From Streptomyces thermolilacinus SPC6 (GTDB taxonomy: Bacteria > Actinomycetota > Actinomycetes > Streptomycetales > Streptomycetaceae): a DNA stretch of 64,000 nt. The translations under genes and the position numbers were made by a program. Shown piece by piece: positions 27,852 through 38,752 of the stretch. Position 1 is the stretch's first letter, and each line of letters opens with the position of its first letter. Location: positions 3,077,895 to 3,141,894 of the forward strand of contig NZ_ASHX02000001.1 of the NCBI RefSeq assembly GCF_000478605.2. The letters are read 5' to 3'. The notes beneath the pieces were generated by a model. That model saw only the letters and a list, made by a program, of their open reading frames with translations, searched no databases and was not told where the DNA came from.

Positions 27852-29318
27852 CTAGTCGCGTTTGCAGATGCGGTCCAGCAGGTTCGCCGTGGCGCGCTGG
27901 ACGGCCGGATCGACATGACCCGGCCGGTCCAGAGCGGGGGACCAGCCGAACGTGCCGGATGCGAAGACGAGTGCCCCGGACGGGGCCCGGTAAAGGGACG
28001 TCTCCTGGTGGCGCCGGGCTCCGGCCGCGTCCAGGTAGGGCGAGTGGGCCAGCAGGATGCGGCGCTGGTGCTCGGGCAGCGCCGTGCGCGGGAAGTACCG
28101 GTCGGCCTCCCCCGCGACCAGGCCCGGCAGCTCGTCGCCCTCGCCCGCGCCCGTCGCCTCCCACAGCCAGTGGTCGGCGTTCCGTACGACCAGGGGGTGA
28201 GGCTCCGGGACCCGGCCCGCGTACTGGATGCCGAGCAGCTGCTGCTCCGGCCGGTCCGCGTCCCGCCACAGCGCCGACCGGCCGGGGCCCTGGCGCTTGC
28301 GGCACGTCAGGAGGCGGTCGGGGACGCCCGACGGGGACGGGGCCAGCTCGACCTGCCAGTACATCGTGTTGGCGGAGAGGAACACCAGGGAGGTGCCGCT
28401 GTCGCGGGCCTCCTCCACGGCGCGGCGCAGCGGGGCCGACCAGTACTCGTCGTGGCCCGGGAAGACCAGGCCCCGGTAGCGGGTGGGATCGACGCGGCCG
28501 GAGTGCAGGTCGGTGGCGTTGGCGTAGGCGAGGTCGTAGCCGTACCGCTCGGCCCAGCGGATGACGTCGTACGCGTGCCCGATGTGCAGGGGCAGGCCCT
28601 GACCCGCGTACGGGCGGTCGAAGGAGAGGGTGACGGCCGCGTGCGCCTCGCCCAGCAGGCGGCCCTCGTCGTCCCACGCGTGGTAGAGGCTCGCGCCGGT
28701 ACGGCCGTCCTCCGGGTACAGGTTGTACGCCTGCCAGGTCATGTCGGGCAGGACGAGCAGCAGGTCGGCGGGGTGCCCGTCGCGGACGGTGAACGGGACG
28801 TGGGAGCGGTAGCCGTCGGCGGTGGTGAGGACGGCGACGTACGCGCCCGTGGACCAGTACGACGGGATCTGCAACCGCCAGGAGAGCCACCAGTGGTGGC
28901 AGGAGACCGTGCGGTCGGCCGTCAGCGGCGGCGGCTGGACGATGCCGGAGAGCCGGGGGCTGGTGGTGATCTTGGAGGCGCCGTCGCCGCCGTAGTGCCC
29001 GACGCGGTAGACGTCGGCCGAGAACTGCTGTGGCGGGTTCACGGTGATGCGGAAGTCGATCGCCTCGCCGGGCGCGACGGCTCCGGTCGAGGCGAAGCCC
29101 TTGATCTGGAGGCGCACATCGTCGGCGGCGCGGGGCCCGTTGCCCCGGTCGTCGCCCGGGCGGCGGGTGGGCCGCGCGTACCAGGGAGTGATCAGGCCGT
29201 CCTCGCCCACGTACTGCTCGGTGCCGCGCAGCCAGGGCAGCGGGCCCTGGCCGAACGGGTCGTTCACGGCATGGGCCAGCGCCCCCGACTCCCACCGGCC
29301 AACCTGCTCCGTCCCCAT
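27852..29318 (-). CDS. N,N-dimethylformamidase beta-subunit-like protein
   Basis: This 488-residue protein contains QFSADVYRVGHYGGDGA, LLVLPDMTWQAYNLYPEDGRTG, LVFPGHDEYWSAPLRRAVEEARDSG and LVFLSANTMYWQVEL. These match the large-subunit domain of N,N-dimethylformamidase. Many actinobacterial members stand alone without the small subunit, as here, and their substrates are not known, so amidase activity is only suggested. The ATG at 29318 has a strong GGGAGGGGG site 6 nt upstream. The longer frame is low-complexity. Confidence 0.8.
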   Translation of the reverse strand: MGTEQVGRWESGALAHAVNDPFGQGPLPWLRGTEQYVGEDGLITPWYARPTRRPGDDRGNGPRAADDVRLQIKGFASTGAVAPGEAIDFRITVNPPQQFSADVYRVGHYGGDGASKITTSPRLSGIVQPPPLTADRTVSCHHWWLSWRLQIPSYWSTGAYVAVLTTADGYRSHVPFTVRDGHPADLLLVLPDMTWQAYNLYPEDGRTGASLYHAWDDEGRLLGEAHAAVTLSFDRPYAGQGLPLHIGHAYDVIRWAERYGYDLAYANATDLHSGRVDPTRYRGLVFPGHDEYWSAPLRRAVEEARDSGTSLVFLSANTMYWQVELAPSPSGVPDRLLTCRKRQGPGRSALWRDADRPEQQLLGIQYAGRVPEPHPLVVRNADHWLWEATGAGEGDELPGLVAGEADRYFPRTALPEHQRRILLAHSPYLDAAGARRHQETSLYRAPSGALVFASGTFGWSPALDRPGHVDPAVQRATANLLDRICKRD

Positions 29319-29628
29319 CTGCGCCCCCTCCCTCGACTCCCCCGACGTCCCGATGGCCCGGTGGTCCTGGCGGCCCCGGTGCCCTGGTGTCCCGGCGTCC
29401 CGGTGTCCGGCGACCCGACGCGCTGGGCGTCGGCCCACAGCACATCACATAACGCACGCGCTCCGTCACCCGTCGTCGCGAATTGGCGCCAACGGAACGG
29501 AGCGTCCCCGGCGCGCGGGGGCAGGGGGCGCGCCGATTCTGATGGGGCGGTCCCCGAGTGCGGGCGCCGGGTGCTCCTGCCGGACCTGGAGGTGCCGCAG
29601 CGGGTGCGGGCGGCTCGGGGGCCGGGCG
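29319..29628. other. Intergenic region with short GGTGTCCCGG-type repeats
   Basis: Imperfect copies of GGTGTCCCGGCGTCCC occur near 29380-29420, followed by an AT-richer patch at about 29440-29490. The promoter of the dimethylformamidase-like gene is expected here. No gene is seen. Confidence 0.35.
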
Positions 29629-31578
29629 TCAGGCCAGGCGTACCGGCTTCTCGGGGCGGGCGCCCACGGACGCGAGCCAGCTCCGCAGCGGCTCCGGGTC
29701 GGCGTCCTCTATGAGGGCGAGCACCCCGGGGGCCACGTCGGCCCGCCGCCTGTCCGCGCCGTCACCGTCGCCCACGAGGAGCACGGGCCCGTCCAGCCAG
29801 TCCAGCCCGGGCGCCGCACCGGCCGTGTCCACGGCGGCGCAGCACACGACGGCCAGGACGTGGTCGGCCAGCAGCTCCCGGCCGGTACGCGGCGGTTGCA
29901 GCGGCAGCAGGGGCAGCTCGTCGGCGCCCCAGATGGCGGGCACGGGCCCCGCGGGGGCCTCCGCCTCCGGTGCCGCGTCCGCACCGGGAGCGGGCAACGG
30001 CCCGGCAGCCGGCTCGAACGCGGCGGTCGGCACGACGGGTCCCGCCGCCCCGGAGCCGCCCGGGCCCTGGGAAGCCCCGGAGCCCGGGTTCTCGGAAGCC
30101 CCGGAGCCGTCGGCGCCCGTGGACTCCCCGGACCACAGGGAGCCGATGCCCTGGGAGTCCCCGGCGCCCTTGGAGCCGTAGGCCGTCCTCCGGTCGTCCT
30201 CGCTCTCCCGCGCCGCCGCGCCGTGCGGGGTGCTCTCCTCGCGGGACTCGCGGGACTCGCGGGACAGTTCCGCGCTCAGCGCCGCCGCCACCGTCTCGCC
30301 GTCCGCCGTCGCGAAGTGGTCCAGGACCCGCGTCAGCGTCGGCCCCTCCGGCGCGGCGCGGGCGCCCAGCCGGTCCAGCACGCGGTGCAGGCGCGCGGCC
30401 TCCGTACGCCACTTCCGGTCCACGACCTCCTCCGGGTACCGCTGCCAGTCCACCGGCGCCCAGCCCGGCCCCGGCTCGGCGGGCCCGCCGTGGAAGAGGC
30501 GCGCGGCCAGCAGGGACGTCGCCTCGTCCACGAGGCCCGGCTCCTCCAGCAGGTCGCACGCCGGACGCTCGCCCAGCCGCGACGCGAATCCCTCCGCCAG
30601 CCGGTCGCGCCGGGACAGCTCCGTCAGCGCCGACACGACACCGGCGTCCAGCCGCGACGGCCACCGGCCCATGCGCCAGGCGGGCAGCGCCACCCGGGTC
30701 AGCAGCCGGTCCCAGCCCGCGTACGCGAGGCCGACCTGCTCCTGGGCGACGATCCGCAGCCCGTAGTCCACCGCCTGCGCCCGCTCCGACGCGGCGGCGG
30801 CGACCCCGCGCTCCATCTCGGCGGCGTGCTCCCGTACGCCCCGCAGCATCGTCCGGGCCGCCCCGGCCACGGCGCGCGCGACAAGGCGCCGCACCGGCCC
30901 CAGACCGGGCCGCCCCGGCAGGGCGACCGCCGCGTCGAGGCCCCGTACGAACCGGCGCGCGGCCGCTATGTCGGGGTGGGCGGACGGCCCCGTACCGGCC
31001 ACGACCGGCGCCAGCACCGCCCGCAGCTCGCCGACCCGCATCCACCACAGGAACGGCGACCCTATGACCAGCACCGGAGCGGCGCCCGCCGTCCCGTGCG
31101 CCCCGCCGGATATCCGGTGCGCCGGGTGCGTACGGTCCTCGAGCCAGCTGTCGCAGTCCGGCGTCAGGGCTATCGCGGACGGCTCGGGCACCGCCAGGCG
31201 CGCCGCCAGGTCCCGCACCATCCCGTACAGGTCGGGCGCGGACGACTCCGCGATCTCCACCGTCGGCGTGAGCGCCGGGCGGGCCCGCGCGACCACCGCG
31301 CCGACCACCGCCGCGGCCAGCAGCACGGCCAGCGCGGCACCGGACACCACCCACCGGGCGGCATCCCACGCGGGGCCCTCCAGCTGGCCCGTCACCCCGC
31401 CGGTCAGCAGGACGACCGCCACCGCCGCCGGAAGGAGGGCGACGCCCAGGGCCCTGCCGCGCACGCGCAGCACGGCCAGGGCATGAGCGCGCGCGGCCCG
31501 CGCGCCCCGCTCCTCACCCATGGCGCCCAGGGCACTCGTCGCGCCCCTGCCCGCGCTGTCGGAACCGGGACCGAACAC
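29629..31578 (-). CDS. Integral membrane protein resembling an M48 peptidase but lacking HExxH
   Basis: This 649-residue protein has two hydrophobic segments at about 43-60 and 77-97. A soluble part follows whose layout resembles M48 metallopeptidases: a helical start, an LTPDCDSWLED strand, VLVIGSPFLWWM, then GELRAVLA. Where M48 enzymes have the zinc motif HExxH directly after that helix, this protein reads PVVAG (191-195). A low-complexity Ser/Gly/Pro linker (about 450-540) with a triple RES repeat precedes a small C-terminal domain. I infer a non-catalytic relative; the role is unknown. The start could also be Met20. Confidence 0.75.
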   Translation of the reverse strand: MFGPGSDSAGRGATSALGAMGEERGARAARAHALAVLRVRGRALGVALLPAAVAVVLLTGGVTGQLEGPAWDAARWVVSGAALAVLLAAAVVGAVVARARPALTPTVEIAESSAPDLYGMVRDLAARLAVPEPSAIALTPDCDSWLEDRTHPAHRISGGAHGTAGAAPVLVIGSPFLWWMRVGELRAVLAPVVAGTGPSAHPDIAAARRFVRGLDAAVALPGRPGLGPVRRLVARAVAGAARTMLRGVREHAAEMERGVAAAASERAQAVDYGLRIVAQEQVGLAYAGWDRLLTRVALPAWRMGRWPSRLDAGVVSALTELSRRDRLAEGFASRLGERPACDLLEEPGLVDEATSLLAARLFHGGPAEPGPGWAPVDWQRYPEEVVDRKWRTEAARLHRVLDRLGARAAPEGPTLTRVLDHFATADGETVAAALSAELSRESRESREESTPHGAAARESEDDRRTAYGSKGAGDSQGIGSLWSGESTGADGSGASENPGSGASQGPGGSGAAGPVVPTAAFEPAAGPLPAPGADAAPEAEAPAGPVPAIWGADELPLLPLQPPRTGRELLADHVLAVVCCAAVDTAGAAPGLDWLDGPVLLVGDGDGADRRRADVAPGVLALIEDADPEPLRSWLASVGARPEKPVRLA

Positions 31579-31797
31579 AGCCGTACGTCACCCCCTCCAC
31601 CCCTGCGGCGGTTTTGCTCACTCCCCCACTGTGACACCCGCCACTGACATCGCAATGCCGGTGGGCCAAGTGCCGGAACGCCTGCGCGGCACCCTAGTTG
31701 GGGCGTCGGCAGGCGTCATTCGGATGGGTGATCCGTCACTCGATGGAATGGCTTGGGCAGGGCTGGGGGTGGTTCGGGGCGGTGGTGGGTGTAGGGA

Positions 31798-31826
31798 GGG
31801 CCCGGGCGCGTATCGCACCCGGGCCC
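31798..31826 (-). terminator. Terminator downstream of purD
   Basis: A 13-nt stem with one mismatch (31798-31810 with 31814-31826) and a 3-nt loop lies about 35 nt past the purD stop. Confidence 0.65.
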
Positions 31827-31859
31827 TTCCCATGTCCTGTTCGGCCCGAAGGCGTCGGG

Positions 31860-33113
<1,254 letters not shown>

Positions 33114-33174
33114 GCCAGCCAGGGTAGCCCGGCGGGCGGCCCGCTCTTTGTGCGGGCCACCGAGCGGACGCTCC

Positions 33175-35601
33175 CTACTCGTTCGTATATTCCTCCACCA
33201 CGGTCGCGCCGAGCTCGCGGACGATCAGGTCGTGGCCGGACAGCGCGGAGTCCACGAGGTCCGGGTCGTCCTCTTCCGGTACGTCGTCCTCGGGCGCGAC
33301 CGACTGCGGCGCGGCGGGGCGGTGGGCGTCGTACCCGCCGGGCCCGGCGCCTTGTCCGGGGCCGTTGCCGGAGCCGTTGCCCGCGCCGGGGCCTGTGGGG
33401 CGGGTGCCGGGGCCCGTGCTGTGACCTGCGGGTCCGGCGGGGGCCGCGCCGGGGCCGTTGCCAGGGCCTGTGCCGCCCTGTGGCGGCTGGTGCGGGCCGG
33501 GGGCGGACGGGGGCTGCTGTACGGGGCGGGGGGCGCCCTGCGGGCTGTGCGGCGCCTGCGGCGCGGCGTACGGGGGCTGCGCGCCCTGCGCGGGCGGGCC
33601 TCCGGAGGCGGGGCGGCCGTAACCGCCCTGGTGGGAGGGGGCCTGCCCGGCGCCGCCGGACGGGTCGACGATGGCCTCGATCTTCCAGTTGACGTGGAAC
33701 TGCTCGGCGAGGGCCTGCTTGAGGACCTCCTCGCTGCCGCTGCTCGCGAAGTTGTCGCGGGCGCCGGCGTTGAGGAAGCCGAGCTGGAGGGTCGTGCCGT
33801 CGAACCCGGCGACCTGGGCGTTCTGGCTGAGGAGGATCCAGGTGAAGCGGCGCCGGTTCTTGACGGCTTCGAGGATGCCGGGCCACATGTTGCGCACCTG
33901 CACGGCGCCCTGCGCCATCTCGGCGGAGACGGGGGCGGGGGCGGCCGGTGCGGGGGACGCGGCGGGGGCGGGCGCCTGGGACTGGTGCTGCGGGGGCTGG
34001 TGCGGCTGGGGCTGCGGGTCGGCGGGGCGGCCCTGGCCGGGCGCGGCGGCGGAGGGCCAGGCCCCCGGCTGCCGTACGCCTCCACCACCGGCACCGGGTG
34101 CGGCGGCGGTCGGCCAGGCGCCGGGGGCGCGGGATGCGGGCGGCGCGGCGGGGGCCGTGGCGGCGGGCGCCACAGGTGCCGCGGGCTCAGCGGGAGCAGA
34201 GGGCGCAGCGGGAGCCACGGGAGGCGCGGGCGGCGCGGCAGCGGGAGCCACAGGAGGCGCGGGCGCCACAGCAGCGACACCCGGAGCCCCCGGAGCGGCG
34301 GCGGGCATCCCCGGCTGTCCCGGCTGCCCCTCGCCGCCCCGGACGGCGGCACGCGCGGCGGCGACCCCGCCGCCGTCGGGCACATGGGCGCCGGGCCCCG
34401 GCACGTACCCCACGGCGGGCCCGGCACCGGCGGGCTGCACGTGCATGCCGCGCTCGAGCCGCTCCAGGCGGGCCTGCACGGAACGCTCGTCGTCGAACGC
34501 GGCGGGCAGCAGCACGCGCGCGCAGATCAGCTCCAGCTGGAGGCGCGGCGATGTGGCGCCGCGCATCTCGGTGAGCCCGGTGTTCACGATGTCGGCGGCG
34601 CGGCTCAGCTCGGCGGCGCCGAACGTGGACGCCTGCGCCAGCATCCGCTCCATGACGTCGGCGGGCCCGTCGATGAGCCCCTTGTCGGCGGCGTCCGGTA
34701 CGGCGGCGAGGATCACGAGGTCGCGCAGCCGCTCCAGCAGGTCCGCGACGAACCGCCGCGGGTCGTTGCCGCCCTCCACGACACGATCCACGACCTCGAA
34801 CGCTGCCGCCCCGTCCCCGGTGGCGAACGCCTCGACGACCGCGTCCAGCAGCGACCCGTCGGTGTACCCGAGGAGGGAGGTGGCCATGGCGTACGTCACA
34901 CCGTCCTCGCCGGCGCCGGCGAGGAGCTGGTCCATGACGGACATCGAGTCACGCACCGACCCGGCACCGGCCCGCACGACGAGCGGCAGCACGCCGTCCT
35001 CGACGGGGATGCCCTCCTGCCCGCACACCTCGGCGAGGTACTCGCGCAGCGTGCCGGGCGGGACGAGCCGGAACGGATAGTGGTGGGTCCGCGACCGGAT
35101 CGTGCCGATGACCTTCTCGGGCTCGGTCGTCGCGAAGATGAACTTGAGGTGCTCCGGCGGCTCCTCGACCACCTTCAGCAGGGCGTTGAACCCCGCCGAC
35201 GTGACCATGTGGGCCTCGTCGATGATGTAGATCTTGTACCGGCTGCTGGCGGGCCCGAAGAACGCCTTCTCGCGCAGGTCACGGGCGTCGTCCACACCAC
35301 CGTGCGACGCGGCGTCGATCTCGATCACGTCGATGGAACCGGGCCCGTTGCGCGCGAGGTCCCGGCAGGACTGGCACTCGCCGCACGGCGTCGGCGTGGG
35401 CCCCTGCTCGCAGTTCAGGCACCGCGCGAGGATGCGGGCACTGGTCGTCTTGCCACAGCCGCGCGGCCCGCTGAACAGGTACGCGTGATTGACCCGGTTG
35501 TTCCGCAGCGCCTGCTGCAACGGGTCGGTGACATGCTCCTGCCCGATGACCTCGGCGAAGGTCTCGGGTCGATAGCGGCGGTACAGCGCGAGGGACGACA
35601 C
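33175..35601 (-). CDS. dnaX: DNA polymerase III subunit gamma/tau
   Basis: This 808-residue clamp-loader ATPase has Walker A GPRGCGKT at 45-52, a four-Cys zinc module around 64-79 (CxxC pattern) and DEAH-type Walker [11 protein letters not shown] Pro/Ala/Gly-rich linker from roughly 400 to 620 joins a C-terminal tau-like domain. The GTG at 35601 gives the conserved [15 protein letters not shown] start; the frame upstream runs into the SRP RNA leader. No obvious frameshift site for a short gamma form was recognised. The SRP RNA gene lies directly upstream, an arrangement known in many Gram-positive genomes. Confidence 0.96.
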   Translation of the reverse strand: MSSLALYRRYRPETFAEVIGQEHVTDPLQQALRNNRVNHAYLFSGPRGCGKTTSARILARCLNCEQGPTPTPCGECQSCRDLARNGPGSIDVIEIDAASHGGVDDARDLREKAFFGPASSRYKIYIIDEAHMVTSAGFNALLKVVEEPPEHLKFIFATTEPEKVIGTIRSRTHHYPFRLVPPGTLREYLAEVCGQEGIPVEDGVLPLVVRAGAGSVRDSMSVMDQLLAGAGEDGVTYAMATSLLGYTDGSLLDAVVEAFATGDGAAAFEVVDRVVEGGNDPRRFVADLLERLRDLVILAAVPDAADKGLIDGPADVMERMLAQASTFGAAELSRAADIVNTGLTEMRGATSPRLQLELICARVLLPAAFDDERSVQARLERLERGMHVQPAGAGPAVGYVPGPGAHVPDGGGVAAARAAVRGGEGQPGQPGMPAAAPGAPGVAAVAPAPPVAPAAAPPAPPVAPAAPSAPAEPAAPVAPAATAPAAPPASRAPGAWPTAAAPGAGGGGVRQPGAWPSAAAPGQGRPADPQPQPHQPPQHQSQAPAPAASPAPAAPAPVSAEMAQGAVQVRNMWPGILEAVKNRRRFTWILLSQNAQVAGFDGTTLQLGFLNAGARDNFASSGSEEVLKQALAEQFHVNWKIEAIVDPSGGAGQAPSHQGGYGRPASGGPPAQGAQPPYAAPQAPHSPQGAPRPVQQPPSAPGPHQPPQGGTGPGNGPGAAPAGPAGHSTGPGTRPTGPGAGNGSGNGPGQGAGPGGYDAHRPAAPQSVAPEDDVPEEDDPDLVDSALSGHDLIVRELGATVVEEYTNE

Positions 35602-35726
35602 GCTTACGACGATATCGGGCCGCACCGACAACCGGACCGCCCAAGATCGACACGACCGCGCCCAGGGGACCTCCCGCAAGATCCGCGCCACGTGAGGCCC
35701 GGGCCCACGCCCCGACAACGCAAGCG

Positions 35727-35810
35727 CCCCCCACGCACCCGCCAGAGCCGACCTACCCTTGCTGCCTTCCGGCCCTGGGGGAGTTCAGTCAGATAGCGCC
35801 ACGTGAGGGG
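35727..35810 (-). ncRNA. ffs: Small bacterial SRP RNA (4.5S-like)
   Basis: On the minus strand the core GGGCCGGAAGGCAGCAAGGG matches the conserved apical loop of SRP RNA, with its GGAA tetraloop and asymmetric loop that binds Ffh. The ends pair (CCCCTCACG near 35810 with CGTGGGGGG near 35727), giving the expected long hairpin of about 85 nt. Ends are approximate. It directs membrane-protein targeting with Ffh and lies about 125 nt upstream of dnaX. Confidence 0.9.
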
Positions 35811-35888
35811 CTGGGCCCCAGCGTACCCGATCCGTCGCCGGGGGAACGAGTTCGCGAGCACCCCTCGGAGTCATGTAATGTTCCCGGC

Positions 35889-35976
35889 GGAGGATTCGCC
35901 TAGAGGCCTAGGGCGCACGCTTGGAAAGCGTGTTGGGGGCAACCCCTCACGAGTTCGAATCTCGTATCCTCCGCCA
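35889..35976 (+). tRNA. tRNA-Ser (GGA)
   Basis: The acceptor GGAGGAT (35889-35895) pairs with 35966-35972. The anticodon loop TTGGAAA gives GGA, reading TCC/TCT. A long variable arm (TTGGGGGCAACCCCT) is typical of serine tRNA. CCA is encoded at 35974-35976. The last six bases before and including CCA form the start of the 65-bp direct repeat, so this gene marks the integration site of the adjacent island. Confidence 0.97.
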
Positions 35977-36035
35977 GTGCCTCACCGGGCACGATGTCGA
36001 AGGGCCCCACCGTTCGCGGTGGGGCCCTTCGACGT
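35971..36035. repeat. Left 65-bp direct repeat (putative attL), contains terminator
   Basis: It is identical over all 65 bases to 38753-38817. It begins in the last bases of tRNA-Ser and contains its terminator: a 17-bp stem (35996-36012 with 36017-36033) capped by a TTCG tetraloop. Confidence 0.9.
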
Positions 36036-36353
36036 CGTCTGTCCACAGTGGAGTCTTCCGGGGCTCCCGAGATGGCGCGCTCGATCTTCCGGGCCGCCTC
36101 CTTGAGCATCGGATCGGTCACGTGCAGGTAGCGCGCCGCATCCGGGGGGCGCCGCCCGGCTCCCAACCCATGATCTGGTCGATGACCCGGTCCGGGACGC
36201 CGAGCAGCATCAGCACGGTGCCCGCGGTGTGCCGGGCATCATACGGCGCCTGCCTCGGACGCCGGCGTCTTCCAGCAGCCGCTTCCAGTCGTGATAGTCG
36301 GCTGTTCGAGCTGAGCGGCCCGCCTAACGGCTTGGTGAACACGGCCTGCGCCT
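36036..36353 (-). pseudogene. Remnant of a tyrosine recombinase (integrase), C-terminal part
   Basis: Three successive reading frames together spell a pSAM2/AICE-type integrase end. DYHDWKRLLEDAGV comes first, then YDARHTAGTVLMLLGVPDRVIDQIMGW with the box II Arg-His, then ARYLHVTDPMLKEAARKIERAI with the nucleophile Tyr. At least two frameshifts separate these blocks and the N-terminal domain is missing, so it cannot encode a working enzyme. It reads toward the tRNA-Ser-side repeat, as expected for an integrase gene next to its att site. Confidence 0.8.
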
Positions 36354-36520
36354 CCCTGGGAGCGGAGCATTACGCCCAGCGGACCGGGAGGGGCACAGCG
36401 CGACGCCCGGCACGTGACTTCGCGTTCTTCGTCTCACGCCGCCCCCACACTCTGGCCGGGCACTAGCCAACCTGCCGCCCGCAGGGTGCCGCCTCGCCGC
36501 CCCGTGCTCGTACTCTTCGG

Positions 36521-36733
36521 CCGCAACCAGTGCCGGCGCAGCAGCCCGACCCCACTCGTTGTTGTTGGCCTTCAACGAGCTGAAGACGCCCCCGCACGCC
36601 GACAAGACGACAGGCGGGCCCTCCATCGGCGGCGCCGACAAACCCGGCAAGGAACGCGCCCTGAGCGACACGGGCGCCGATGTGGTCGTAACCGCCATGG
36701 CCGCTGTGTCCGAAGCGCTGGACTCCGCATAGC
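36521..36733 (+). pseudogene. Possible 3' fragment of a lost gene
   Basis: From about 36575 an open frame with coding-like third positions reads NELKTPPHADKTTGG and later TGADVVVTAMAAVSEALDSA before a TAG at 36731-36733. No start codon or upstream domain is evident. It may be the end of a gene truncated when the element decayed. The rest of 36354-36913 shows nothing I can name. Confidence 0.3.
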
Positions 36734-36913
36734 CATGAGCGCGCTTGTTCGGCCAACCTGTGGCCAAACAGGCTCACCTCGGAGGGCCCCGAGGACGAAA
36801 ACACCAGTGCATAAGCTGGGATGGCCGGTGATCGCTGACCGGTTTCGAAAACCATTGCGGCGCACCCAGCACGTCACATCTCTCTCCTGACGGCGAGCGC
36901 GCGGGAGATCGGT

Positions 36914-38383
36914 CTACGATTTAGACTTATTGAGCATTCCTTGGACAGGCACCGCCGAGCTTACGGCAACCCACCCAAGATCATACCTGCTCCTTTCCGT
37001 TTCCAATTCCTCGAGGTTTCCATAAACGTCATAGATTGATTCACCCTTCTGCCTCTCCTTAAAGCTGAAAGATGAAACCAAGGCGTCCGGCTCCTCTTCT
37101 GGAGACCAGAAAGCGACAACATATCTAGGCTTGCGGGTTACATTTATCAGGTTGTTGTTATGGCGCACAACACCGTGGTAAATAAGCTGCTCTATGCATT
37201 CTTCAGGGGGGCAGTAGTAGTCAGCTTCCCCCTTCAGCCAGGAAGCCTTGGGAGAATAGAATCCACCGTCATTCTTCCCGCGATCATGCCTCAAGAATGC
37301 GAGCTGCAAGCGGGCTTCCAGCGTTTCATAGTCCGCTTTCTTGGGAAACTTCACCATCGCCTCCTTTCTGAATTCTTCTCCGGGTGCCAGCGTCGACCCC
37401 GGACCCTGAAATTGCCCGGATTTGATTCGCGTCTTTTTGACATCGCTTTCGTAGCTTCCTGCCTCCAAACCCCACCAGTCATCTTCCCAGCCCTTCTTCC
37501 ACTCCTTCATCTTCTGCCCCGCTGCAGAGAACTTGGCCGCGCGGCCATAAACGGTGTAGTCGTCAACGAGGACAATTGCAGGGACTCCTCCGTTGTTCTT
37601 CGCGTAGAGCCTGAGCGGCACGAGCACATAGGGCAGATCGGGCCCGGTTTCAGGGTTTCCGAACTGCACCTGCAGGGTGATATGCATAGGGGTGGATGTC
37701 GGCTGATAAAGAGTTGAATACCCCAAGCTGACCGCCGTAAGAATCGCAGTGACCGTAACGCCTAGCGCAAACTTCCTGGGATACGGTATTTGCTGCCAAA
37801 CTTTTTCGCGAATGAGGACACAGAGAGCCCACAGAGACCAGAGCCACAGCGAAAGGAAGGCGAAAAAGCCAAGTACGAGTTCTCGCTCTTGAAGCCACAG
37901 GAATAGCAAAAGGCTTGAGGTGGCCAATGCGATGAGCACTCCCAGGAATACCAGAGAACCCGAAAAGGTCAGCTGCCGCTTGCCCCAGTGGTCGACGACT
38001 GCGAGCGTCGCTATCCCCTGCTCGGCAGCTGCCAGTAGAAACAGGATTCCAACCAGACGTTGGGCGAAGGTAAGGGCTCCCAGAGCATCCGGCCAGCCGA
38101 TTACCGCGTGCAAAGTCATCGATCCGAGCAGCCCTAGAACCATGAGAGTTATGACTGTACGGCGTCTCCAGGCGTTGTCAGGCCATGCGCTGCTGTCACC
38201 GCCACGCCAGTAGACGCACGCCTGGTCCTCGATGTCCATGTTTTCGGGATAGTTGTGGCTACGGAGTATCTGCCGCATCTCATGCAGGGACCACGCGCTG
38301 CCCACGGTGTTTCCGTTGATCGTGATCTCACGAATACCGCGACTGTCGGGTGGCTCCACAATCACCCATGGCCGAATGCTCAT
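36914..38383 (-). CDS. Membrane protein of unknown function, AT-rich, horizontally acquired
   Basis: This 489-residue protein has a soluble N-terminal part (1-75, with IREITINGNTVGSAWSL and VYWRGGDSSAWPDNAW), five hydrophobic segments at about 76-96, 107-129, 141-164, 169-191 and 205-223, and a C-terminal soluble half of about 260 residues rich in Lys, Glu and Trp. Codons with A or T in third position are frequent, unlike every neighbour, which shows foreign origin. The frame is fully open with no stop or frameshift, so it is probably maintained by selection. I recognise no family. It is the only intact sizeable gene between the 65-bp repeats. Confidence 0.85.
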   Translation of the reverse strand: MSIRPWVIVEPPDSRGIREITINGNTVGSAWSLHEMRQILRSHNYPENMDIEDQACVYWRGGDSSAWPDNAWRRRTVITLMVLGLLGSMTLHAVIGWPDALGALTFAQRLVGILFLLAAAEQGIATLAVVDHWGKRQLTFSGSLVFLGVLIALATSSLLLFLWLQERELVLGFFAFLSLWLWSLWALCVLIREKVWQQIPYPRKFALGVTVTAILTAVSLGYSTLYQPTSTPMHITLQVQFGNPETGPDLPYVLVPLRLYAKNNGGVPAIVLVDDYTVYGRAAKFSAAGQKMKEWKKGWEDDWWGLEAGSYESDVKKTRIKSGQFQGPGSTLAPGEEFRKEAMVKFPKKADYETLEARLQLAFLRHDRGKNDGGFYSPKASWLKGEADYYCPPEECIEQLIYHGVVRHNNNLINVTRKPRYVVAFWSPEEEPDALVSSFSFKERQKGESIYDVYGNLEELETERSRYDLGWVAVSSAVPVQGMLNKSKS

Positions 38384-38424
38384 GCGTTTATCTTCGGTTC
38401 CTCGTTGGCCATTGACGCGCCGGA

Positions 38425-38610
38425 CTACTCCGTTCGGCCGATGCCCAGGTCCGCCTCGCTGGGCTTGATCTCAGTGGGGGCAGCCGACTGCTGCGAGGCG
38501 CTGTCGACGAGCACGAGGCGGTACTGGATCTCACGGAGCCTGGCGAACGATGCAGATGAGGTGGTTGAAGGCGCGCAGTAAACACGTCGGATGGCCGTCG
38601 GCTCCGACAT
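38425..38610 (-). CDS. Small ORF of unknown function in the island
   Basis: This 61-residue ORF reads MSEPTAIRRVYC and later FARLREIQYRLVLVDSASQQ. The second half has coding-like composition and the first half does not. It lies 41 nt upstream of the membrane-protein gene on the same strand. It could be a real small gene or the tail of a degraded one. Confidence 0.3.
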   Translation of the reverse strand: MSEPTAIRRVYCAPSTTSSASFARLREIQYRLVLVDSASQQSAAPTEIKPSEADLGIGRTE

Positions 38611-38752
38611 CAAGAGTCACGTACAGCCGCATACCTCGCCTGCCCAACACCGTTCATTACCCCAGGGCGGCCGCCGATTGACTGGCTTGCGCCCGTGTCG
38701 GGGTCGCCTCCTTCCTGATCCACCCAGCCTCGTTGTCCTGGTCTTTGTCCAG

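Noticed and set aside
36463..36855. Minus-strand ORF of 130 codons in the island
   Set aside because: The composition is Gly/Arg/Cys-rich without pattern. The opposite strand has better coding signs at 36575-36733.
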